Shown: positions 49,054 through 59,161, counted from the first letter of the stretch. The stretch: 61,035 bases of DNA from an uncultured bacterium (GCA_903847945.1 CAINEY010000019.1:1-61035); one strand, 5' to 3'. Program-made: numbers and translations. The notes: a model not told the origin generated them from the sequence alone.

Positions 49054-50493
49054 TTAGAACTGGAAGTACACAAACGCTTGGGAGGAGACGCCAAACGCGA
49101 TCACAAGGCCCAACACGGCATAATAAATAGCCCACCGCACCGGCCGGCTTTGAACCAGTCCGACGCGTTCCAGTGCATACGAGCCTTCACGGCCCAGCCA
49201 TTCCACCACCACCAGGACCGAAATGGCGAAGATTGCCACACCAATGTCGAGCGTCAATGTAGGCAGTTGGAAGAGACTCAGCGAGAACAGTCCTTTAAAA
49301 TACTGCAGGGCTTGTTGGATGGATACGGCTCTAAAGAAGACCCATGCCAATGTCGATAACGTGAATGTCAGCAACATTTCGCCCAGTTCACGGGCGTTGG
49401 GAAGCAACTTGCCTTTAGCGACGATATCCAGATGTTTTCGGTTCTGGCGCCGAAGAACCAGCGGCAGAAACAACAGCGCATTGGCCGCACCCCAAGCCAC
49501 AAAGGTCCAGTTGGCCCCATGCCATAAACCGCTGACCAAGAAGAGCACCATCGTATTGACCACGGTACGGGCATAACCTTTTCGGTTGCCCCCCATGGGA
49601 ATGTAGACATAATCGCGAAACCACGTCGATAACGAAATGTGCCAACGCCGCCAGAACTCGGCAATATCCCGTGAAAAGTAAGGGGTCGCGAAGTTTTTCA
49701 TCAACGTGATCCCAAAGAGTTTCCCTACCCCAACGGCCATATCGGAATACCCCGAGAAGTCTCCGTAGATCTGAAACGCAAAGAGCACGATGCCTAAAGC
49801 CAGCGTCGATCCGCTTTGGGCACCGACGTTCGCAAACACCGCATTGACGACTACAGCCGCATTATCGGCCACGACGACCTTCTTAAACAAGCCCCACAGG
49901 ATCTGACGCATCCCATCACTGGCTTCTACCCCGTTGAAGTGACGCGCCGTTTTAAACTGAGGTAATAAGTTCGCCGCCCGTTCGATCGGACCGGCCACCA
50001 ATTGCGGAAAGAAGCTGATGAAGGCGGTGAACTCAATGTAGTTGTGTGCTGCCTTCAAATCCCGGCGGTACACATCAATCGTATAGCCCATCGCTTGAAA
50101 GGTATAGAAACTGATACCGACCGGTAAGATAACATTGAGTCGGTCCACGCTGAGTGACATCCCGAAAAAGCGCACCACGTCAACGAAATTCGCCACAAAG
50201 AAGTTGGCGTACTTGTAGTACCCTAAGATTCCGAAGTTCAGGATGATGCAACTCAATAAGATCCACAGCCGTTGACGACGATCTTCAACCGTATCCATCC
50301 AACGACCCGTGATGTACGCCGTGGTGATGCTGAGAATGAATAAAAACAGATAGCGCCAATCCCACCATCCATAGAAAACGTAACTGGAAATGACGATAAT
50401 CAGGTTCTGTAATTTAACCGATTTACGCGACAACCAATACAGGGTGAAGACGATCGGCAAGAAAATGGCAAAATCAAACGAGTTAAAGAGCAT
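49054..50493 (-). CDS. MBOAT family O-acyltransferase (AlgI/DltB-like)
   Basis: The 479-residue polytopic membrane protein is a membrane-bound O-acyltransferase with the AlgI-type blocks SSYVFYGWWDWRYL, PVGISFYTFQAMGYTIDVYR, FAFQIYGDFSGYSDMA, EFWRRWHISLSTWFRDYVYIP and the catalytic His in SGLWHGANWTF. It would pass acyl groups across the membrane to the SGNH partner encoded next. The target polymer is unknown; no alginate or dlt genes are nearby. AGGTGA precedes the ATG and a strong promoter lies upstream. Confidence 0.95.
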   Translation of the reverse strand: MLFNSFDFAIFLPIVFTLYWLSRKSVKLQNLIIVISSYVFYGWWDWRYLFLFILSITTAYITGRWMDTVEDRRQRLWILLSCIILNFGILGYYKYANFFVANFVDVVRFFGMSLSVDRLNVILPVGISFYTFQAMGYTIDVYRRDLKAAHNYIEFTAFISFFPQLVAGPIERAANLLPQFKTARHFNGVEASDGMRQILWGLFKKVVVADNAAVVVNAVFANVGAQSGSTLALGIVLFAFQIYGDFSGYSDMAVGVGKLFGITLMKNFATPYFSRDIAEFWRRWHISLSTWFRDYVYIPMGGNRKGYARTVVNTMVLFLVSGLWHGANWTFVAWGAANALLFLPLVLRRQNRKHLDIVAKGKLLPNARELGEMLLTFTLSTLAWVFFRAVSIQQALQYFKGLFSLSLFQLPTLTLDIGVAIFAISVLVVVEWLGREGSYALERVGLVQSRPVRWAIYYAVLGLVIAFGVSSQAFVYFQF

Positions 50494-50511
50494 GGCATCA
50501 CCTAAGGCTTC

Positions 50512-50540
50512 ATTTTAGAGTGCCTACCCCTTGATGTCAA
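50512..50540 (-). promoter_or_regulatory. Promoter of the MBOAT-SGNH unit
   Basis: Consensus TTGACA (50535-50540) and TAAAAT (50512-50517) separated by 17 bp on the minus strand, 18 bp before the MBOAT ATG. Confidence 0.75.
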
Positions 50541-50706
50541 GGAAGCCTCAGGGTTTCATTTCGAGACCTTAACGCTCAGGTTGAACTTATGTCGGAGTCC
50601 TCGTGTTTTTATCCCCTTTTTCAGTCACTTTCTGTCGCCTTGAACCTCTCGAAAACCTTTTACGAAAGCGATTTCACAAAACTCTCAACTTTGCTTATTT
50701 CAATGC

Positions 50707-50712
50707 TATACT
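50707..50712 (+). promoter_or_regulatory. -10 box of the phosphorylase gene
   Basis: TATACT on the plus strand in GCTATACTAAAT; -35 unclear. The expected start of transcription (about 50719) is just before the 18-bp palindrome. Confidence 0.5.
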
Positions 50713-50723
50713 AAATATGGCAC

Positions 50724-50741
50724 GATGTAATCGATTACATC
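50724..50741. promoter_or_regulatory. LacI-family-type operator
   Basis: GATGTAATCGATTACATC is a perfect 18-bp palindrome with the central CG and TGTAA half-sites typical of LacI/GalR operators. It begins about five bases after the predicted transcription start and ends 32 bp before the phosphorylase ATG, a position suited to repression. No lacI-type gene is in the window. Confidence 0.75.
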
Positions 50742-50773
50742 AGATCCTAACAATCACGAGAGGAAAATCCACC

Positions 50774-53700
50774 ATGACATCGAATTTATGCTTTGGAAAG
50801 GCTCCGCTGAAACTCAACCCGGCATCGGTTGAGCTCAAAACGGTCACGATCGACGGAGAATCCACCTTTAAGATCGAAAACTACGACAAAATGGCTCCCT
50901 TCTTCATGACGGTCGTCAGTGATGTCGATCACTGGATGTTTATTTCCAGTACCGGTGGACTGACCTGCGGACGCAAGAACCCCGATAATGCCTTGTTCCC
51001 GTATGAAACCGACGATAAGATCCACGACAGTGTCGAAACCACCGGCTCCAACTCGATCCTGGTGGTCACCAAAAACAACCAGCACTACGTGTGGAAACCG
51101 TTTTCGACTCACCAGAGCAATGTCTATGCGATATCCCGCAACCTGTATAAAAACACAATCGGAAACAAGATCCGTTTCGAAGAGATCAACCACGACTTAG
51201 GTGTTGCCTTCTGCACCGCCTGGAAAAACAGTGACGCCTACGGCTTCATCAAAACCTCCGAAGTTCGTAACCTCAGTGATCAACCGGTCTCGGTTCGTGT
51301 CTTGGACGGCATAAGAAATCTTCTGCCGTACGGGGTCAATTCGAACCTTCAAACCTCGTTAAGCACCCTTTTGGACGGGTACAAACGCTGTGAACTGGTC
51401 AAGGAAGTCGGATTGGGCATTTACACTCTGAGTTCCATCCTCTCCGACCGGGCTGAACCCAGCGAATCGCTCAAGGCCACCACCGTGTGGTCCAAAGGCT
51501 TGGATCATCCCACGATTCTCCTCTCCGAACAACAACTCCCCACCTTCGAATCCAACCAACCGATCACCGAAGAAACCGACGTGAAAGGCCGTCGCGGCTC
51601 CTATTACGTTGTCAGCGATCTCAACCTGAACGCCAATTCAGCGAAAGATTGGGTCATCGCCGCCGAACTCAACCAAGGCCCCTCTCATGTCATCGCCCGC
51701 GTCAAATCGCTGAAAGACGACCAGGATCTGATCGCCAAGATCAATGCCGATATCGCCAAAGGCGACGCCAACCTCAAACGGCTGGTGTATACGGCTGATG
51801 GCTTACAAGTCAGTGCCAATCAGAAAGTCAGTAACCGTCACTTCTCCAACACCCTCTACAACATCATGCGCGGTGGAGTCTACGCCAACGACTACTGGAT
51901 CGATCGCGAGGATTTCGAATCGTTCGTCAAGGTTTGGAATAAGCCGGTTCATGCGCAATACACCACCTTTATCGAAGCCTTACCCAGCACCATCCGTCAT
52001 GATGCGCTCCTTGCCAAAGTCGAAGCCCTCAACGCTCCGGACTTTGAACGCTTGGTCATGGAATACCTGCCCTTGACCTACAGCCGTCGTCACGGGGATC
52101 CCAGCCGGCCCTGGAATCGTTTCAGCATCGAGATCGTCAAAGAAGACGGCAGCCGTAAACTGAACTTCGAAGGCAACTGGCGCGACATCTTCCAAAACTG
52201 GGAAGCCTTATCGATCTCTTATCCCGACTTCACCGAAAGCATCATCGCCAAGTTTGTGAATGCGTCGACCGCTGACGGGTACAACCCCTACCGCATCACC
52301 AAGAGCGGCATGGATTGGGAAGCCCCCAATCCGCACGACGCCTGGTCCAACATCGGCTATTGGGGCGATCATCAGATCATTTACCTCTTGAAACTGATGG
52401 AGCTTTCCAAAGCCTACAACCCCTCCAAACTTCACGATTACCTGCATAAACCGATCTTCGTGTACGCCAATGTCCCCTACCGCATCAAAGGCTTTAAGGC
52501 GCTCATGGAGAACCCGCACAACAGCATCGACTACGATTATGACCTGGATGAAAAAGTCGATGCCTTGACCGCGCAAATCGGTGCTGACGGAAAACTCATC
52601 CACCGTAACGGTTCTACCGTTAAAGTCAATCTCTTGGAGAAACTGTTGGTGACCATGTTGTCCAAACTCACCAACTACGTCCCTGAAGGCGGGATCTGGA
52701 TGAACACCCAGCGTCCCGAATGGAACGATGCGAATAATGCCTTGGTCGGTAACGGCTTATCGATGGTCACCCTGTATTACCTTCACCGCTACCAGCGTTT
52801 CCTGCAATCCCTGATCCAAGAATCCGGTTTAACCTCGATCGAACTCTCGACCGAAGTGCTCCACCTCTTCCAACAAACCGACAAGGTCTTATCAGCCTCG
52901 GCTCATCGTTTAGGCAAACCACTCAGCGATGCCGAACGCTTCGACATGGTCCAAGCCTTAGGCCAGATCGGTGAAACCTACCGTAACACCGTTTACACCC
53001 AAGGATTCAGCGGTGAAAAAGCCACGCTTTCCATGGCTCAGCTCAATACCTTCCTCACCACCAGTCTGGCGCATCTCAACGACTCCATCCACAAAAACAA
53101 ACGTCCTGACGGACTCTACCACGCCTACAACCTGATCAAGTTTGACGGTCACGCGTGCTCTCTGTCGCACCTGTATGAAATGTTGGAAGGCCAAGTCGCC
53201 GTCCTCAGCTCCAAAGCCCTCTCGGCCCAGGAAACCTTAAGTGTGCTCAGTGCTCTGCGTACCAGCGCCATCTACCGTGCCGATCAGGACAGCTACATGC
53301 TGTATCCCAATCGTGAGTTGCCCAAGTTCCTCGATAAAAACATCATCCCCAAGGAACAGGTCAATGCCTCCCCGATCTTAGTCAACGAACTCAAATTGAA
53401 ACGGACCCGTTTTATCGAAGTCGATGTCAACGGCAACTACCATTTCAACGGAACCTTCCGTAACGGAGCCGACATGGAGTACGCCCTCAAAGCCACCGGT
53501 GAATACAAAGCGGATGACATCCGTCACGTTAAGAATCTCTTTGCGGATCTCTTCAATCACCATGCCTTCACCGGCCGTTCCGGGACCTTCTACAAGTATG
53601 AAGGCTTGGGTTCAATCTACTGGCACATGGTGTCAAAACTCGCCTTAGCGACCCAGGAAAGCTTCATGGACAGCTTCAACGCGCATGGCTTGGATGCTCA

Positions 53701-54205
53701 AGCCAAAGCCTTGCGTGAGGCCTACCGCATCACCAAAGCCGGCATCGGGATCGAAAAATCCCCGGCCCTCTACGGTGCCTTCCCCACGGATGCTTACTCG
53801 CATACCCCCTCCTTCGCCGGTGTCCAACAACCCGGATTGACCGGTCAGGTCAAAGAAGACATCATCGCCCGTTTCACCGAACTGGGTGTTCTGGTCAACG
53901 AAGGCCGTGTGCACTTCGATCCGGTTCTTCTTGATCGTGCCGAGTTCTTAAGCCAAGCCCAAACCTGGACCTTACCCCGTCCAACCGGTTTGACCTCGAC
54001 CTTCACCCTGAAACCGAACTCCTTAGCCTTTACCTTCGGTACAGTTCCGGTCATCTACACCCTCTCCGACAAGTCGCACATCACCGTTCACTTCACCAAC
54101 GGATCGCACACCGAATTCACGGATACCCTGGATACTGACTCCAGCCGCAGTCTCTTCATCCGTGACGGCAAGATCGACTACATCGAAGTGCTCATTAAGG
54201 CTTAA
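50774..54205 (+). CDS. Large glycoside phosphorylase-like protein (GH94/GH149/GH161 group)
   Basis: The 1143-residue cytosolic protein resembles inverting glycoside phosphorylases. The N-terminal beta-sandwich has FISSTGGLTCGRKNPDNALF; the helical barrel has APNPHDAWSNIGYWGDHQ and PEWNDANNALVGNG, where W650-N651-D652 corresponds to the WND catalytic motif of GH94. Length and the NPDNALFPYETDDKI motif differ from cellobiose phosphorylase (about 800 residues) and resemble beta-glucan oligosaccharide phosphorylases. Substrate is unknown. MTSNLCFGKAP at 50774 has GAGAGG upstream and is preferred over a 57-residue extension that crosses the operator. The gene strongly prefers C-ending codons, as highly expressed genes do. 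Confidence 0.75.
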   Translation: MTSNLCFGKAPLKLNPASVELKTVTIDGESTFKIENYDKMAPFFMTVVSDVDHWMFISSTGGLTCGRKNPDNALFPYETDDKIHDSVETTGSNSILVVTKNNQHYVWKPFSTHQSNVYAISRNLYKNTIGNKIRFEEINHDLGVAFCTAWKNSDAYGFIKTSEVRNLSDQPVSVRVLDGIRNLLPYGVNSNLQTSLSTLLDGYKRCELVKEVGLGIYTLSSILSDRAEPSESLKATTVWSKGLDHPTILLSEQQLPTFESNQPITEETDVKGRRGSYYVVSDLNLNANSAKDWVIAAELNQGPSHVIARVKSLKDDQDLIAKINADIAKGDANLKRLVYTADGLQVSANQKVSNRHFSNTLYNIMRGGVYANDYWIDREDFESFVKVWNKPVHAQYTTFIEALPSTIRHDALLAKVEALNAPDFERLVMEYLPLTYSRRHGDPSRPWNRFSIEIVKEDGSRKLNFEGNWRDIFQNWEALSISYPDFTESIIAKFVNASTADGYNPYRITKSGMDWEAPNPHDAWSNIGYWGDHQIIYLLKLMELSKAYNPSKLHDYLHKPIFVYANVPYRIKGFKALMENPHNSIDYDYDLDEKVDALTAQIGADGKLIHRNGSTVKVNLLEKLLVTMLSKLTNYVPEGGIWMNTQRPEWNDANNALVGNGLSMVTLYYLHRYQRFLQSLIQESGLTSIELSTEVLHLFQQTDKVLSASAHRLGKPLSDAERFDMVQALGQIGETYRNTVYTQGFSGEKATLSMAQLNTFLTTSLAHLNDSIHKNKRPDGLYHAYNLIKFDGHACSLSHLYEMLEGQVAVLSSKALSAQETLSVLSALRTSAIYRADQDSYMLYPNRELPKFLDKNIIPKEQVNASPILVNELKLKRTRFIEVDVNGNYHFNGTFRNGADMEYALKATGEYKADDIRHVKNLFADLFNHHAFTGRSGTFYKYEGLGSIYWHMVSKLALATQESFMDSFNAHGLDAQAKALREAYRITKAGIGIEKSPALYGAFPTDAYSHTPSFAGVQQPGLTGQVKEDIIARFTELGVLVNEGRVHFDPVLLDRAEFLSQAQTWTLPRPTGLTSTFTLKPNSLAFTFGTVPVIYTLSDKSHITVHFTNGSHTEFTDTLDTDSSRSLFIRDGKIDYIEVLIKA

Positions 54206-54230
54206 GTCATCTACAAAAACCTTAGAATCA

Positions 54231-54257
54231 AAACAAGCCCCGAATGGGGCTTGTTTA
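54231..54257 (+). terminator. Intrinsic terminator of the phosphorylase gene
   Basis: AACAAGCCCC-GAAT-GGGGCTTGTTTA, 26 bases after the stop; it could also serve the minus-strand response regulator gene that ends 33 bases downstream. Confidence 0.85.
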
Positions 54258-54289
54258 TAAGGAGTTTTCAAGAAGTCTGACTAACCGTA

Positions 54290-55324
54290 CTATTCATCTT
54301 CAAGTTTATAGCCCTTCTCTCTAAAAAGGACTAAACACGCATCCACGACTTGCGTATCATAGAGTCTGCCTTTGTTAGTTTCGATTTCTTGTAAAGCCGC
54401 ATCTAAACCCAGACTTGGTCGATATGGACGGTGTGATGACATAGCTTCGACGACATCCGCAACAGAAATGATCCGTGTCTCTAGTCCGATTTGGTCGGCT
54501 GTTAATCCTTGCGGATATCCACTTCCGTTTAACCGCTCATGATGATGATAAACGATCTCAGCGATTGGCCACGGCATTTCGTAACTCTTCAACACTTCGT
54601 AGCCCTTCCTTGGGTGCTCTTTGATGATGGCATATTCATTCGGTGAAAGCTGAACAGGTTTTGTAAGGATTTCAAAGGGTACGGTGATCTTGCCAATGTC
54701 ATGGATACAACCGGCAATATGTAGCCCTTCGATGGTTTCATCAGGAAGAGCTAACTCTTTACCAATGGCTCGCGCAAGGCTGCCAACACGACGTTGATGT
54801 CCTGCTGTATAAGGGTCGCGTAAGTCCAGCATTGCAGCAGTGGCAAAAGCTGTGTTCAACATCGCATGCCGAAGTTTCTCGGTTCGTTCGATCACCAAAC
54901 GCTCTAGATTCTGGCGATGGGCCTGATTTTCTTGCTCTAGTCTGTGTTTTTCATCACTGAGTTGCTTGAAATCCACCGCATGTCGTACGGAATTTATCAC
55001 TGAGTTACGAAATACAGGTTTCGTCAAGTAATCATGAGCCCCTTGCCGAATGGCATCTACAGCCGTATCTACCGTTGGCTCCCCGGTCATCATAATGACG
55101 CGAACCTCTGGATTCTGTTCACGGATCAGTTTGAGCAAACTGATGCCGGAGTCTTGGGGCATAATGATATCCGAAAGAACCACATCAAAACTGTGCTCAG
55201 ACAACAACTCAGTAGCCTTCTTCACGTTCTCTGCCGTGAAGACTTCATACCCTTCTTGCTTAAGAAACTCGCCTAAAGTTATCCGAATGCTCATTTCATC
55301 ATCGACAACTAGTACTTTGGACAT
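54290..55324 (-). CDS. Response regulator with HD-GYP-type output domain
   Basis: The 344-residue protein has a CheY-like receiver (VLVVDDE, phospho-acceptor Asp52 in VVLSDIIMPQ, MTGEP, Lys in DYLTKPVF), a coiled-coil linker (about 125-160) and an HD domain with TAGHQRRVG, IHDIGK, KEHPRKGYE and HHERLNGSGYPQGL. HD-GYP domains hydrolyse cyclic di-GMP; here the usual Asp of the DGxGYP segment is Asn, as in a subset of the family. It lies 12 bases after the histidine kinase gene and is its likely partner. AAGGAC precedes the ATG. Confidence 0.93.
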   Translation of the reverse strand: MSKVLVVDDEMSIRITLGEFLKQEGYEVFTAENVKKATELLSEHSFDVVLSDIIMPQDSGISLLKLIREQNPEVRVIMMTGEPTVDTAVDAIRQGAHDYLTKPVFRNSVINSVRHAVDFKQLSDEKHRLEQENQAHRQNLERLVIERTEKLRHAMLNTAFATAAMLDLRDPYTAGHQRRVGSLARAIGKELALPDETIEGLHIAGCIHDIGKITVPFEILTKPVQLSPNEYAIIKEHPRKGYEVLKSYEMPWPIAEIVYHHHERLNGSGYPQGLTADQIGLETRIISVADVVEAMSSHRPYRPSLGLDAALQEIETNKGRLYDTQVVDACLVLFREKGYKLEDE

Positions 55325-55336
55325 GTCCTTGTCTCC

Positions 55337-58300
55337 TTATTGATCTTCTTGAATCGACCAACCGTTATCAACCGGAAGGATCAGAATCGCTCGCGTGAAT
55401 TTACCTGGTTCTGTTTCAAAGTATAGTTCCCCATGATGATCCTTGACGATTCCGTGACTAATCGAAAGACCGAGTCCTGTCCCTTCATCTCTGGGTTTTG
55501 TCGTGAAGAACGGGTCGAAAATCCGTTCCATGATCTCTGCCGGAATACCGGTTCCGAAATCAAGGACAGTGATTCTAAACCAACGCCGGCCATCTTTTTG
55601 AAACATTCTGCAATCGATCTTAATCAACTTCTTCTCATGATATCCAACATATTTAACATTGAGGGCATCCCTCGCATTGGTTATCAGGTTCATGATCACC
55701 TGCTGGATCTGGTTACTACGGCACTTAATACTGGGCAACCCCTCCGGGATATCCAGTTCTAGTGCAATTTGATCGTGACGAAGCATGACCCGCATGAGCG
55801 AGACTGTCTGGTTGATGATGTCACTGATTTGGGCCGGACTATGCGATTGTTTTTCCTGTCGGGCAAAACTAAGTAAGTTTTTAACAATGTCAGCGATCCG
55901 CTTACCTTCAAAAATGATGCCCTGACTGAACTCTTTCATCTGTTCGCTAGAAAGATTTCCATCCGCAATCAGCTCAGCATAATTGATGATTCCATTGATA
56001 GGATTATTGATCTCATGGGCAACCCCACCGGCAAGGGTCCCAATCGACTCAAGCTTCTGTTTCTGCCGAAGCTGCGACTCCATTTCCGCTTTATTTCTTT
56101 CAAACTCTCTTCGTTCAGACATGTCATGCAGATAAATCAAAGCACCATCCTTTTCGTTGTATCGAAATGGTACGGCAGACAATTCTACATCAACCAGTTC
56201 CCCATCGAGCCTCATAATCGTTTCCTCACTGAACATTCGGATTTTTACACCTTCATGCAGATCTTGGATGAGCAACCGAATGTATTCTCGGTCATTTGGC
56301 ATGAAAAAATCTACTAGGGAGGAACCAATCAGATCATCTTGTTTGTCTGCATGAATAAGTTTAGCGGCTTTTTGATTTACATACGCAAAGAAGCCATCAG
56401 TTTCAACGATAATCCCGTCCGGTGCATTCTCGATGAGTTGCCTAAAACGCCGTTCACTCTCAACAAGATCCAGAATCGCTTTACTACTTTCAGTGATGTC
56501 GTAAATGATGGCGTGTATTAATCTTCGTTCCTCTACTTGGATGATCCCGTTAAACACCTCGACATCGCGGATCGTTTGATCTGCCAATTTATGTTGAGTA
56601 ATAAAGTGATTGGAACCTTTCGAAAACGTTTGACCCAACTTTGATGAGATGCTGCTCTCCCCTGAAGCATTTAATTCCCACAGTGTTTTCATCTTGATTT
56701 CTTCGAGAGAATACCCATAAAAACCAAGCGCAGCAGGATTAGCATCTTCGATCACGAGCGTTTCTGGATTCACAAGAATCTGCGCTGCCGAGTTATTATG
56801 GAAGATCTCTCTATACCTGGCTTCACTGGCGATGAGTTTTTGTTCCGTTTTCTTTCGTTCAGTCACATCTTGAACGATGCAGTTTACGTATTTTCTGTGA
56901 TTGATGTCGATCGGACCACTGAAAATCTCGACATCTCTGAACTCACCACTCGCCAGTTGGTGTTTTGTTTGAAAGTGATCTCTTTTTCTATAATATGCCG
57001 ATTCCAGAATTTTCAATACCCTCTCTATGGGCATACCATTGATGGAAGTTGCATTCATAGAAAGGAGTTGATCCCGTGAATAACCATAGAAACTGCAGGC
57101 GGCAGGATTGACGTCAAACAAGTTGCCGGTCTCAACATCAACAACAATTCGAACAGCAGAGTTCTGATTAAATAGATCTTTATATTTTTGTTCGCTAACA
57201 CTCAAATCTGATTCAAGTTGCTTTTGTGCCGTGATATCGAAATTCACTCCAACCATCCGCAAAGGATTACCTTGCGGATCACAAATAACGTCACCATAAG
57301 CTTTAATGAAACGAATGGTTCCCATAGAAGTCAGAATCCTAAACTCGGTCGCGTATTCTTTTTGACCCAATACAGCCATTCTTGATTCATGATCTGCTTT
57401 CTCCATATCTTCGGGGTGGATGCGCGCAAGCCAAGCCTCATAGGCCCCGCCGAACTCCTCTCTGGTTGCATCGTAGATACGGTACATCTGATCATCCCAA
57501 ATCAGCACATTATTGACAATGTCCCAGTCCCAAATCCCCGCTTGAGCAGCACGTGTCGCCAAGAGGTAGCGTTCGCTTAAGAGCTGGGCTTCGAGTTGGA
57601 TATGTCGGAGAGTGTTAATGTCGAATACCTGTGTGATTAGGTAATTCTGACCAGCCCAAACTGTTGATTCTAGACTTGCCTGCACAATCTTTCGTTCTCC
57701 ACTTTTGGTGCGCATCGACATTTCATAACTTCGAATAAGTTCACCGTTCTTAAGTTTCTGGACGATTCTGTCCCGCTCCGAGAGATCCCAATATAGATCT
57801 AATTCAAGGGCTGATTTCCCAATGGACTCATCCTTGGTGTAACCAAAGATATCTTGAAAAGCTTGGTTTACATCAACAATTTTCCCCGTGCTCATTGAAG
57901 AAATCACTAGCCCTACCGGGGATGATTTGAACGTATTATCATAATGAGCTTTTGCTTCTAGGAGCGACTTCTTTAACGTTTCATTGTCCTTAGTCAAACG
58001 ATCACGATCATTCTCGATATAGATCCGGGCAAGATCATCTTGAAATAGTCCGGAAATCTGTAGCAGCAAGGCCTTGACCTGTTCGGTAAATGGCCTGGCT
58101 TTGATATCCAACACACACAATGAACCAAAAGCTTCCCCGTTTGGCCAACGGATCGGACAACCCATAAATGCTTTGATCCCCAGTGAATACAGGGGTGAAT
58201 CCTTCCATTGTGCATTCTGAGAGACATCATCACAAAAGACAAATTCTTTTGATTCCACGATATGACTTATGAGTAGACCCAAGTCTGCTTGGTGTTTTTC

Positions 58301-58486
58301 CCCAAGAGTGATCGATTGATCACTTCCGAGAGAAATCACAATATCTGCAATACCCGAGTTCATCTGAAGGATCAGTATCTTTGGAGCAGCTGTCAAATCC
58401 ACGAGTTGGTCCAGGAGACTTCTCCATTTATTCAGTACAGTTTTGTCTACTCTAGCCTTTAGTTCCTGCATCCCATCAGTGCACAT
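55337..58486 (-). CDS. Soluble hybrid-sensor histidine kinase with GAF and five PAS domains
   Basis: The 1049-residue protein has no membrane segment. Order: GAF domain (about 15-165), coiled coil, five PAS domains (about 180-300, 305-430, 435-555, 560-680, 690-805), HisKA with [12 protein letters not shown] (phospho-His about 835), and an ATPase with [26 protein letters not shown] and [16 protein letters not shown]3 and PAS4 are similar ([11 protein letters not shown] / [11 protein letters not shown]), suggesting internal duplication. AAGGAG lies before the ATG at 58486. It would sense a cytosolic signal and phosphorylate the HD-GYP regulator. The two genes are more AT-rich than the core, which may reflect transfer. 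Confidence 0.93.
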   Translation of the reverse strand: MCTDGMQELKARVDKTVLNKWRSLLDQLVDLTAAPKILILQMNSGIADIVISLGSDQSITLGEKHQADLGLLISHIVESKEFVFCDDVSQNAQWKDSPLYSLGIKAFMGCPIRWPNGEAFGSLCVLDIKARPFTEQVKALLLQISGLFQDDLARIYIENDRDRLTKDNETLKKSLLEAKAHYDNTFKSSPVGLVISSMSTGKIVDVNQAFQDIFGYTKDESIGKSALELDLYWDLSERDRIVQKLKNGELIRSYEMSMRTKSGERKIVQASLESTVWAGQNYLITQVFDINTLRHIQLEAQLLSERYLLATRAAQAGIWDWDIVNNVLIWDDQMYRIYDATREEFGGAYEAWLARIHPEDMEKADHESRMAVLGQKEYATEFRILTSMGTIRFIKAYGDVICDPQGNPLRMVGVNFDITAQKQLESDLSVSEQKYKDLFNQNSAVRIVVDVETGNLFDVNPAACSFYGYSRDQLLSMNATSINGMPIERVLKILESAYYRKRDHFQTKHQLASGEFRDVEIFSGPIDINHRKYVNCIVQDVTERKKTEQKLIASEARYREIFHNNSAAQILVNPETLVIEDANPAALGFYGYSLEEIKMKTLWELNASGESSISSKLGQTFSKGSNHFITQHKLADQTIRDVEVFNGIIQVEERRLIHAIIYDITESSKAILDLVESERRFRQLIENAPDGIIVETDGFFAYVNQKAAKLIHADKQDDLIGSSLVDFFMPNDREYIRLLIQDLHEGVKIRMFSEETIMRLDGELVDVELSAVPFRYNEKDGALIYLHDMSERREFERNKAEMESQLRQKQKLESIGTLAGGVAHEINNPINGIINYAELIADGNLSSEQMKEFSQGIIFEGKRIADIVKNLLSFARQEKQSHSPAQISDIINQTVSLMRVMLRHDQIALELDIPEGLPSIKCRSNQIQQVIMNLITNARDALNVKYVGYHEKKLIKIDCRMFQKDGRRWFRITVLDFGTGIPAEIMERIFDPFFTTKPRDEGTGLGLSISHGIVKDHHGELYFETEPGKFTRAILILPVDNGWSIQEDQ

Positions 58487-58890
58487 GTGGCTCCTTATTT
58501 TCGATTATTGTTATAACAAAAATTCGATAAATTCATCATTTTCATAATATACTTTGTGTACTCCATTCGTCAATAATCTTTAAAAATTCGGAACAAATCC
58601 AATTTATGAATCGCAGTTGTGCGATAAGGATTGTTGATTGATATAGGTTGAGGAAATTAAATCACACTCGGGTATTTAGCTATTCAGTGTGTTTGTCGCA
58701 ACATGCTATAGGTGAAGTCATACATCAGTGATTGTGTGCTGGTTAGCTATATACCTTAGTAATAGAGTCGCTACTTCCACGGCTTAACCTCTTTTAATCA
58801 TACATAGCGAACCAAAATGGAGTTAAAACTTGAGGAACTTCAATACTTCGGTAAACTAATTATGCATTGATGATTCCCCATTTTGAAAAC
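58487..58890. other. AT-rich intergenic region upstream of the kinase gene
   Basis: No convincing gene. A 12-bp palindrome, TTGTTATAACAA (58508-58519), lies 22 bp before the kinase start and could be a regulator site. AT-rich stretches around 58545-58560 may contain the kinase promoter, but no hexamer pair is clear. Confidence 0.4.
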
Positions 58891-58945
58891 CCATGAAAAA
58901 AGCCCTCTTTAAGGGCTTCAAAGTTCAATGGAGCGGATGACGAGA
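58891..58945. repeat. 55-bp direct repeat, left copy: terminator plus 3' end of tRNA-Gly (att-like)
   Basis: This segment is identical to 60439-60493 except for one base (C for A within the hairpin loop). It contains an intrinsic terminator (GAAGCCCTTAAA.. stem with six T on the minus strand) and the last 17 bases of tRNA-Gly including CCA. The match stops sharply inside the tRNA T-arm; the sequence beyond is unrelated to the rest of the tRNA, as expected for an integration site rather than a decayed tRNA copy. Confidence 0.8.
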
Positions 58946-58996
58946 TTGGAGGGGTTGTTTTCCCTACCTTTCCTTCGCCTTCAAACCCCGAATAAA

Positions 58997-59089
58997 TCAT
59001 CCAAAACGTTCCCATTCTTTCCCCCGCCGACCGTTTTGTATAGTCATTTGTATAGTCAGAGACGATTTATACAGACTAGAAAGTGGATC
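58997..59089 (-). pseudogene. Possible 3' remnant of a tyrosine integrase gene
   Basis: On the minus strand a 30-codon open stretch ends ...TIQNGRRGKEWERFG followed by TGA, 52 bp from the att-like repeat. Short, basic tails of this style next to the att site are common at the C-terminus of phage-type tyrosine integrases. Upstream it is cut by a TGA, and no catalytic domain is present. The call rests on position and tail resemblance only. Confidence 0.3.
59035..59058. repeat. Tandem 12-bp repeat next to the att-like site
   Basis: TTTGTATAGTCA occurs twice in direct succession. It lies about 90 bp from the left att-like repeat and could be an integrase arm-type site, or simply a repeat within the remnant reading frame. 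Confidence 0.6.
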
Positions 59090-59161
59090 TCAGTTATGAT
59101 CGATAATTATGAACTAGTCGGCTTGGAGATAATACATTTCGACCCCTAAGATACATCTCAA

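Noticed and set aside
58891-58945. Decayed second copy of tRNA-Gly
   Set aside because: Only the last 17 bases of the tRNA and its terminator are present and similarity stops abruptly; decay would leave gradual similarity over the rest of the gene.
58928-59149. 73-codon open frame on the plus strand in the scar
   Set aside because: It starts inside the tRNA-Gly 3' fragment, has no ribosome binding site and no protein-like pattern.
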